Source: JBDTRY01 sp039931435
Lineage (GTDB): Bacteria; Acidobacteriota; Thermoanaerobaculia; Gp7-AA8
Assembly (NCBI GenBank): GCA_039931435.1
Contig: JBDTRY010000029.1
Coordinates: forward strand, 1 to 27,199
Length of the DNA stretch: 27,199 nt
Reading direction: 5' to 3'
Shown here: positions 21,783 through 27,199 of the stretch, one piece after another
Numbering within the stretch: position 1 is the stretch's first letter
Layout of the letters: each line of letters begins with the position of its first letter
Program-made: the position numbers and the translations under genes
The notes under the pieces: model-generated
What the model was told of the DNA's origin: nothing
The model's input: the letters and a program-made list of their open reading frames with translations, nothing else
Databases searched by the model: none

Positions 21783-24323
21783 TCAGCTTCGACGGTCTGA
21801 GCCCGAATATCCGAAGCGCAGCTTCTCGAAATCCACCTTCACCGGAGTGGTTCCCCAGATTTCGCTGGCGTACTGGCTGACGGTGCGATCACCGGAGAAC
21901 TTGCCCATGTGTGCCACATTGGCGATGGACATCCTCGTCCAACGCTCGCGGTCGAGATAAACACGCTCCACCTCGGACTGCGTCGTCTCGTAGAGGGCGA
22001 AATCGGCACAGTGGAAATAGCGATCGTTCGTCTCCAGCATTTCCGCGATCGGAGCGAACAGAGAGGAGTCGCCGAAGGTATTCCCCGAAATCGTGGCCAG
22101 GATCCGTGTCAGCTCATCGCTGCGCTCGATCCAGGCTGAGGGATTGTAGCCGCCAGCGCGTAATCCGGCGATCTCTTCCACGGTGTGCCCGAATATGAAA
22201 AGATTCTCAGCTCCAACTTCTGCGCGGATCTCCACATTCGCGCCATCCAGCGTACCCACCGTCAAGGCTCCATTCAACGCCGCCTTCATGTTCCCGGTGC
22301 CGGACGCTTCGGTACCAGCCGTGGAAATCTGCTCGGAGATCTCGCAGGCGGGAAAGATCATCTCTGCAGCGGTGACTCCGTAGTTCGGTACAAAGACCAC
22401 TTTCAAGTGTTCCCGGGAGGCCGGGTCGCTGTTCACCGTCTCCGCCACCGAGTTGATGAGCTTGATGATCAACTTGGCCATGAAGTAACTGGGCGCAGCC
22501 TTGCCGGCGAAGAGCACCGTTCGCGGCACAGAAGGCAGAATCCCTTCGCGAATCTTCAGGTATGCGCCGATGGTGCGCATGATGTTCAGGAGCTGGCGCT
22601 TGTACTCGTGAATCCTCTTCACCTGACAGTCGAGGACGGAGTCCGGATCGAATCCGAAGTTGTGATGGCGCTGCGTCCAGCCCGCCAGAGCGACTTTGTT
22701 CTCGCGCTTCACCGCGGTCCACCGGCGCCGAAACTCGCGGTCGTCGGCGAACCGGGCCAGTCCGCGCAACTCGTCGAGATCTTTTGTCCAGGCGTCTCCG
22801 ATAGCCTCGCAGATCAATTGCGACAGGGCAGGGTTGCAGAGCATCAGCCAGCGCCGCGGAGCGATGCCATTGGTCTTGTTGTTGAAGCGTTGCGGAAACA
22901 TATCGAAGAAGTCGGGGAAAATCTCATGCTTGACGATCTCGGTGTGCAACTCCGCCACGCCGTTTACGGACTTGCTCCCGACGATGGCCAGATTGGCCAT
23001 ATTCACGGAGCCCGAGAGAGGATTGAGTATGGCCATTCGCTCCACCTTCTCCGGCTCCTCCGGGTAGCGCAGAGAGACCTCATTTCGAAATCGCCGGTCG
23101 ATCTCCGTGACGATCTGCAGATGCCGGGGCAGGAGCCGCCCGAACAGTTCCGTGGACCAGCGTTCCAGTGCCTCGGGCAGAACGGTGTGGTTGGTATAGG
23201 CGAACACCTTCTGCGTTACGGACCAGGCGTCTTCCCACTCCACCTTTTCCTGATCGATGAGAATGCGCATCAACTCCGGGATGGCCACCGTGGGATGCGT
23301 GTCGTTGAGCTGGATGGCCACGCTGTCCGGAAGCCGGTCCCAGGGGGCGTCCTTTTTCTTGAAACGGCGGATCACATCCTGGAGCGTAGCCGAAACGAAA
23401 AAGTACTGCTGCTTGAGCCGCAGTTCCTTTCCTGCGTACTGATCGTCCGGGGGGTAAAGAACCTTGGAGATATTCTCGGTCTGGTTTTTCTGTTCCACGG
23501 CACGAACGTAGTCGCCTGCATTGAAGTGAGCCAGATCGAACTCACGGCTGGACTTCGCCGCCCACAGACGCAATGAGTTGACCGTGTCGTTGCGGAATCC
23601 GACGACCGGCATGTCGTAGGCCATGGCGTAGATGTCTTCAGTCTCGACCCAGTCCCAACGGGCGACGCCCTCGGCATCGATCGATGTCGAAGCGCGGCCG
23701 TAGAATTTGATCGGAAAGAGCGCATCGGGCCGCGGAATCTCCCAGGGGTTTCCGTAACGGAGCCAGTTGTCCGGCTGCTCGACCTGAAATCCATCTTCGA
23801 TCTGCTGGCGGAAGATGCCGTACTCGTAACGAATCCCGTAACCGTAAAGGGGGAGACTCAGTGTAGCGGCGGAATCGAGAAAGCAGGCGGCCAACCGTCC
23901 CAGACCTCCGTTGCCCAGCGCGGCGTCCGGCTCCTGCTCTTCAAGCTCGCCGATGCGGTAGCCAAGCTCGCTCATGGCCTGGTCCGCGGCTTTGTAGGCC
24001 CCGAGGTTGATGAGGTTGTTCAGGAGAGAGCGGCCGATGAGAAACTCGAGCGAGAGGTAGTACACACGCTTGGCGTCGCTGAGATAGTAGGCGTTCTGAG
24101 TCTCGAACCAGCGCTCCATCAGTCGATCACGGACCGTGAAAGCCAGACCCTGATATATGTCGACTTCGGTGGCCGTGTACTGATCTTTTGCGATCGAATA
24201 CATCATGCGGTGGGCGAACGTGTCGATCAGACCCGAGGCATTCAACTGCCCGGGGCGGGGTTTCGGAATTCGCCGAAGGCGTTTGCCGGATTCCGGACCG
24301 TCTTCGGAGGGACTGTCTGTCAC
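21783..24323 (-). CDS. glgP: Glycogen/starch phosphorylase
   Basis: This 846-residue protein is a full-length alpha-glucan phosphorylase of normal size. EASGTGNMKAALNGALTVGT contains the Lys that binds pyridoxal phosphate (K680 here). The N-terminal YYLSLEFLIGRSL and LGNGGLGRLAACF, and later QLNDTHPT and RIHEYKRQLLN, are hallmark segments. The enzyme releases glucose-1-phosphate from glycogen with inorganic phosphate in the cytoplasm, feeding glycolysis. Start GTG 24323 has no Shine-Dalgarno, and a TAGAAT box ends six bases before it, implying a leaderless mRNA. Upstream lies the repeat cluster; ligD follows downstream. No other glycogen gene is in the window. Confidence 0.97.
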   Translation of the reverse strand: MTDSPSEDGPESGKRLRRIPKPRPGQLNASGLIDTFAHRMMYSIAKDQYTATEVDIYQGLAFTVRDRLMERWFETQNAYYLSDAKRVYYLSLEFLIGRSLLNNLINLGAYKAADQAMSELGYRIGELEEQEPDAALGNGGLGRLAACFLDSAATLSLPLYGYGIRYEYGIFRQQIEDGFQVEQPDNWLRYGNPWEIPRPDALFPIKFYGRASTSIDAEGVARWDWVETEDIYAMAYDMPVVGFRNDTVNSLRLWAAKSSREFDLAHFNAGDYVRAVEQKNQTENISKVLYPPDDQYAGKELRLKQQYFFVSATLQDVIRRFKKKDAPWDRLPDSVAIQLNDTHPTVAIPELMRILIDQEKVEWEDAWSVTQKVFAYTNHTVLPEALERWSTELFGRLLPRHLQIVTEIDRRFRNEVSLRYPEEPEKVERMAILNPLSGSVNMANLAIVGSKSVNGVAELHTEIVKHEIFPDFFDMFPQRFNNKTNGIAPRRWLMLCNPALSQLICEAIGDAWTKDLDELRGLARFADDREFRRRWTAVKRENKVALAGWTQRHHNFGFDPDSVLDCQVKRIHEYKRQLLNIMRTIGAYLKIREGILPSVPRTVLFAGKAAPSYFMAKLIIKLINSVAETVNSDPASREHLKVVFVPNYGVTAAEMIFPACEISEQISTAGTEASGTGNMKAALNGALTVGTLDGANVEIRAEVGAENLFIFGHTVEEIAGLRAGGYNPSAWIERSDELTRILATISGNTFGDSSLFAPIAEMLETNDRYFHCADFALYETTQSEVERVYLDRERWTRMSIANVAHMGKFSGDRTVSQYASEIWGTTPVKVDFEKLRFGYSGSDRRS

Positions 24324-24329
24324 GCGGAC

Positions 24330-24359
24330 ATTCTACCCTTGCCGTTCCGGGAGGCTGAA
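24330..24359 (-). promoter_or_regulatory. Candidate leaderless promoter of glgP
   Basis: On the minus strand TTCAGC (24359-24354) and TAGAAT (24335-24330) are 18 bases apart, and six bases separate the -10 from GTG 24323. The -10 matches 5 of 6 consensus bases; the -35 is weak and lies at the first bases of the repeat at 24354. Confidence 0.5.
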
Positions 24360-24433
24360 CCAGGGTGAAGAAACAATGAGCGCCGTCATCCCGAACGGAG
24401 AGCGAGGGACCCCAGTGGACGGGGGGCACGATC
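24354..24433 (+). repeat. Dispersed intergenic repeat, subfamily 2
   Basis: An 80-base copy of the element at 1-80, in the opposite orientation, with about nine differences. The core reads GTCATCCCGAACGG, then GAGCGAGGGACCCC. The outer part next to glgP reads GCTGAACC. It starts the 468-base repeat-filled gap between glgP and the FadJ-type gene. Confidence 0.88.
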
Positions 24434-24457
24434 CCTGGGGTGCTTACCACCCGCCCC

Positions 24458-24488
24458 TCTGGGATTCCTCGCTCACGCTCGGAATGAC
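24458..24488 (-). repeat. Dispersed intergenic repeat, subfamily 3
   Basis: On the minus strand it reads GTCATTCCGAGCGTGAGCGA then GGAATCCCAGA. It faces the subfamily 2 copy at 24354, so the two make an inverted pair about 24 bases apart. The stem arms are ATTCC and GGAAT. Confidence 0.85.
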
Positions 24489-24540
24489 GCGTTTGCGAAG
24501 CATCGCTTGTTGAATCTCCAGAGCCGACCTCACAGGACGC

Positions 24541-24560
24541 CATGTGAGTTTCTTACAAGC
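24541..24560 (+). repeat. 20-base direct repeat, copy 1
   Basis: CATGTGAGTTTCTTACAAGC recurs exactly at 24717-24736, 176 bases on. The bases after each copy are also similar (ending GGCGCTG in both), so a longer unit seems to have been duplicated around the subfamily 1 inverted pair. Confidence 0.9.
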
Positions 24561-24608
24561 CAGGGCACAACGCGGGCGCTGAACCAGGTGAAGAAACTCT
24601 ATGCCGGC

Positions 24609-24657
24609 TGTCATCCTGAGCGTCGAGCGAAGGATCTCTTCCACCTTCCCGGTTGCC
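24609..24657 (+). repeat. Dispersed intergenic repeat, subfamily 1, copy 2
   Basis: Matches 19601-19650 and 27144-27193, lacking one A in the core (CCTGAGCG against CCTGAAGCG). It includes the same trailing CTTCCCGGTTGCC. It faces the copy at 24672. Confidence 0.9.
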
Positions 24658-24671
24658 AGCCCGCTCCTCGT

Positions 24672-24709
24672 TGAAGAGATCCTTCGCTCGCTGCGCCCTC
24701 AGGATGACA
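24672..24709 (-). repeat. Dispersed intergenic repeat, subfamily 1, inverted copy 3
   Basis: On the minus strand it reads TGTCATCCTGAGGGCGCAG then CGAGCGAAGGATCTCTTC. Compared with copy 2 the loop is four bases longer, while the ATCCT and AGGAT arms are unchanged. With copy 2 it could fold into a long hairpin of over 30 bases per arm. Confidence 0.88.
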
Positions 24710-24716
24710 AGCGCCC

Positions 24717-24736
24717 CATGTGAGTTTCTTACAAGC
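24717..24736 (+). repeat. 20-base direct repeat, copy 2
   Basis: Exact second copy of the sequence at 24541-24560. The remainder of the gap up to 24792 shows no gene, promoter or terminator that I can support. Confidence 0.9.
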
Positions 24737-24792
24737 AAGGAAATGGCGCAGGCGCTGGTGTCGCAGAAATGACCTGACATGATCGGAGCGTT

Positions 24793-26967
24793 TCAGTTCC
24801 CCGTGATTCCCGCGATCCGCTGATACCGCCCGTAAAACGAATTTCCCGATCCCGCAAGCTCCCGCAACGGGCTACTGGGTGTGAATCGGGGCCCGATCCG
24901 CGCCGCCAGTTCCTCGAGGCGTACCACGATCGCCGGCAGGCCAACCTTATCGGCATAACGAAGGAGACCTCCGCGGAACGGCGGGAACCCCGTTCCCATG
25001 ATCATGGCCAGGTCCAACTCCTCCGCCGATGCCACGACGCCGTCGGCGAGCACCGTGGAAGCCTCGTTCACCATGGCCAGGATCATCCGGTCCGTCATCT
25101 CCTCGCCATTCCCTTCGCGTGGTGAGGCGATCGACAGCAGCTTGTAAATACCGGAATCAGGTTCGGTGCGCTTCCCATCCTTATATTGGTAGAGTCCGCG
25201 ACCGACTTTCTTTCCCAGACGCTTGTCTTCGAGAAGGCGCTGCAGTCCCCCCGATGCCTGCATCCGTTCCGGAAATGATTCGGCCATGATGTGGCCGGCT
25301 TTGGCGGCGACGTCGAGTCCCACCTCATCGAGAAGCGCCAGCGGCCCCATAGGCATCCCGAAATCGGTCATGGCCTTGTCGATGGATTCGATGGAGTAGC
25401 CTTCCTCGAGCAGAAAGGCCGCTTCGTTCATGTAAGGAGCGAGGATGCGGTTCACGACGAACCCTGGCGCGTCGTTACAGTGCACGACGGTCTTGCCGAG
25501 CTTTCTGGCGAAGGCGGCCACAGTGACGACGGCGCGATCGCTGCTCTCAGCCCCTCGGATCACTTCCACGAGCGGCATCCGGTCGACCGGATTGAAAAAG
25601 TGCATTCCCACAACATTCTCAGGCCGCTCTGCGTTCGCGGCGATGTTCGAGATGGGAATCGTGGAGGTGTTCGAAGCGAAGATCGCTCCGGGTGCGGACA
25701 CCTTCTCGAATTCTCCGAGGACCTGCTGCTTCACGGCGAGGCTTTCCACGACCGCTTCGACGACGAGATCGGCATCGTGGAAACCGGTCCACTCCACGGT
25801 GGAACTGATGCGGGAGAGGCTGCGTGCCATTTCCCAGCGTGTCATGCGGCGCCTCTCCACTTTCCGGCGCCAGAGTTTCGAGGCCGCTTTCATTCCGCCG
25901 GCGAGCGCGCTCCAGTTGATGTCTTTCATGCGCACATCAATGCCGGCCTTGTCTACGACGAGCTGCGCGATGCCACCGCCCATCACGCCCGCCCCGAGAA
26001 CGCCCGCCTTCGTGACTTTCACCGGTCGGGCATCGATGGCGTCCTTCTTCGAGTCCTCCATCATGAAGAAGAGCCGCACAAGGTTCTGCGCCGTCTCACC
26101 CATGATCAGCTCTGCGGCGCCCTTTGCCTCTGCGGCCAGTCCGGCCCCGAAGCCTTCCTGAAAGCCGAGCTCCATGACGTCGATGGCCTTCAGAGGAGCC
26201 GGGTAATGGCCACCGGTCTTCTCGATTACGGATTTGCGTGCCTGATTGAAGATGACTTTTCGGGCAATGGGGTTTCCTTCTATGTAGATGTGCGTTCTGG
26301 AATGGCCTTCACGCTTGCCGGACATTTTCCGGACGAACGCTTTCGCGCCCTCCAGGAGGATCGGCGCGGGGATTACCTCGTCCACGAGACCGATCTTCTT
26401 CGCCCGGCGGGCATCGATTGTCTTACCGGTGAGGATCATGTCCAGAGCGGCGGTCAGACCGATAAGCCGGGGAAGGCGGGTCGTGCCCGTCCAGGCGGGA
26501 AAAATCCCCAGCTTGGTTTCCGGCAGCGCGATCGATGCTCTGGGATCGTCCGCGATAACCCGGTAGTCCAGATTGAGCAGCAGCTCTGTGCCGCCGCCCA
26601 GGCAGGGGCCGTTCACGGCGCCGACGGTGACTTGCGGGAGTCTGGAGATCTTCGAGAATACCTGCTGGCCGAAGCGGGTGAATTTCTCCGCTTCCATGGC
26701 GGAGGTGACCTTCGTGAACTCGGTGATGTCCGCGCCAGCGATGAAGATCGACGACTTGGCGGAGGCGAAGACCAGCCGTTTGATCGCGCTCATTCCGGCA
26801 AGAACATCGACCAGCGCGTCGAGCTCGAGCATCACCGCGGACGAGAACTTGTTCACCTTCTCCCCGGGAAGATCGAACCAGACCACGGCCAGATCTCCGT
26901 CCTCTTCAAGGCGGAAGGCGGACGATTGAGGGTTTCCTGCTGCAGTGAGTTCGGTCGCGATAGACAT
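24793..26967 (-). CDS. fadJ: FadJ-type enoyl-CoA hydratase / 3-hydroxyacyl-CoA dehydrogenase
   Basis: The 724-residue protein is a two-domain beta-oxidation enzyme, alpha subunit of the FadB/FadJ complex. Residues 1-190 are the crotonase domain, with the oxyanion segment NGPCLGGGTELLLNLDYR and catalytic Glu pair E128 and E150 (ALPETKLGIFP). From about 320 comes the dehydrogenase: Rossmann motif GAGVMGGG (325-332), SNTSTIPIS and catalytic H456 in GMHFFNPVDRMPLVEVIRG, then two C-terminal helical domains. It hydrates trans-2-enoyl-CoA and oxidises the 3-hydroxy product with NAD+. The usual partner thiolase (fadI) is not adjacent: upstream there are 232 bases of non-coding DNA. AGAGGAG (26983-26977) lies nine bases before ATG 26967. 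The choice of fadJ over fadB rests on general similarity. Confidence 0.95.
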   Translation of the reverse strand: MSIATELTAAGNPQSSAFRLEEDGDLAVVWFDLPGEKVNKFSSAVMLELDALVDVLAGMSAIKRLVFASAKSSIFIAGADITEFTKVTSAMEAEKFTRFGQQVFSKISRLPQVTVGAVNGPCLGGGTELLLNLDYRVIADDPRASIALPETKLGIFPAWTGTTRLPRLIGLTAALDMILTGKTIDARRAKKIGLVDEVIPAPILLEGAKAFVRKMSGKREGHSRTHIYIEGNPIARKVIFNQARKSVIEKTGGHYPAPLKAIDVMELGFQEGFGAGLAAEAKGAAELIMGETAQNLVRLFFMMEDSKKDAIDARPVKVTKAGVLGAGVMGGGIAQLVVDKAGIDVRMKDINWSALAGGMKAASKLWRRKVERRRMTRWEMARSLSRISSTVEWTGFHDADLVVEAVVESLAVKQQVLGEFEKVSAPGAIFASNTSTIPISNIAANAERPENVVGMHFFNPVDRMPLVEVIRGAESSDRAVVTVAAFARKLGKTVVHCNDAPGFVVNRILAPYMNEAAFLLEEGYSIESIDKAMTDFGMPMGPLALLDEVGLDVAAKAGHIMAESFPERMQASGGLQRLLEDKRLGKKVGRGLYQYKDGKRTEPDSGIYKLLSIASPREGNGEEMTDRMILAMVNEASTVLADGVVASAEELDLAMIMGTGFPPFRGGLLRYADKVGLPAIVVRLEELAARIGPRFTPSSPLRELAGSGNSFYGRYQRIAGITGN

Positions 26968-27143
26968 GAAGGTGGGCTCCTCTGACAGACAGCCGCGATC
27001 TTAACGATTCGCCCGCGAGGGCGCCACCGGTGCGGCCCGGACAACCGGGACGACAGAGGAGATCATCCTATCCGATCAAATTGTACCGAACGGGGGAACG
27101 TCGCAGGCGACGGTGTTGGGGGAACGACACGATTACCACGGCG

Positions 27144-27193
27144 TGTCATCCTGAAGCGTCGAGCGAAGGATCTCTTCTACCTTCCCGGTTGCC
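27144..27193 (+). repeat. Dispersed intergenic repeat, subfamily 1, copy 4
   Basis: Nearly identical to 19601-19650 (one inserted or missing base). It sits at the right edge, upstream of the FadJ-type gene, in the 232-base gap 26968-27199 that otherwise holds only the gene's ribosome site and a small CGTCGC/GCGACG palindrome near 27099-27112. Confidence 0.88.
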
Positions 27194-27199
27194 ATCAAT

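Noticed and set aside
22185..23576. Long open frame (463 codons) antisense to glgP
   Set aside because: It mirrors the strongly conserved glgP coding sequence, and its translation matches no family; antisense frames are expected at this GC content.
24354..24736. Repeat cluster as a CRISPR array
   Set aside because: Repeats are in both orientations, differ in sequence and spacing, and there are no cas genes.
25291..26985. Open frame of 564 codons antisense to the FadJ-type gene
   Set aside because: The translation is His/Arg/Asp-rich without domains, whereas the other strand encodes an obvious two-domain enzyme.

Overview
The window looks like chromosomal DNA of a GC-rich, free-living, Gram-negative-type bacterium. 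The gene content (a twitching-motility ATPase, cyclic-di-GMP signalling proteins, a LIG-POL DNA ligase D, a bacterial deoxyhypusine-synthase homologue, a SARP/AAA/TPR regulator with a DUF4242 partner) and the many short dispersed intergenic hairpin repeats resemble soil or sediment Acidobacteriota. That assignment is inference from gene style; there is no rRNA or other decisive marker in view. I saw no tRNA, rRNA, CRISPR array, transposase, integrase or phage gene.

Layout, left end: a dispersed repeat copy at the edge (1-80), a divergent RlmN/Cfr-family radical-SAM protein (-), a secreted beta-propeller protein read from a TTG start behind a strong ribosome binding site (+), a degenerate receiver-only protein (-), a deoxyhypusine-synthase-like enzyme (+) and a six-span membrane protein (+). 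Signalling block (about 5.7-11.7 kb): a pair of inverted palindromes, a receiver-only response regulator (+), a cold-shock protein with a clear intrinsic terminator (-), a small membrane protein (-), a PilZ protein (+), a Nudix hydrolase (-), a large 7TM-PAS-GGDEF-EAL protein (+) and a short-chain dehydrogenase (-). Middle (11.8-16.8 kb): four genes on the + strand with mostly short gaps, encoding a small secreted protein, an Rv2258c-like methyltransferase, a 1016-residue SARP-type regulator with AAA and TPR parts, and a DUF4242 protein.

Right half: a DUF4442 hotdog protein (-), a two-gene operon of an unknown 155-residue protein and a PilT-type ATPase with an extra N-terminal domain (+), then ligD (-), glgP (-) and a FadJ-type beta-oxidation enzyme (-). 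The spaces around these last genes are filled with one family of roughly 30-50 base repeats.

How the parts may work together: the GGDEF-EAL protein would make and break cyclic-di-GMP, the PilZ protein would sense it, and the PilT-like ATPase would retract type IV pili, so much of the window fits surface behaviour and signalling. The metabolic genes (glgP, fadJ, the Nudix and the dehydrogenase) look like ordinary housekeeping genes and do not form one pathway. The most unusual signals are the repeat family, whose short stem changes on both sides together between subfamilies; a separate inverted palindrome pair with a matched base-pair change; at least three genes whose -10 box sits only 6-8 bases before the start codon, implying leaderless mRNAs; and a PilT with an apparent second, degenerate copy of its N-terminal domain.
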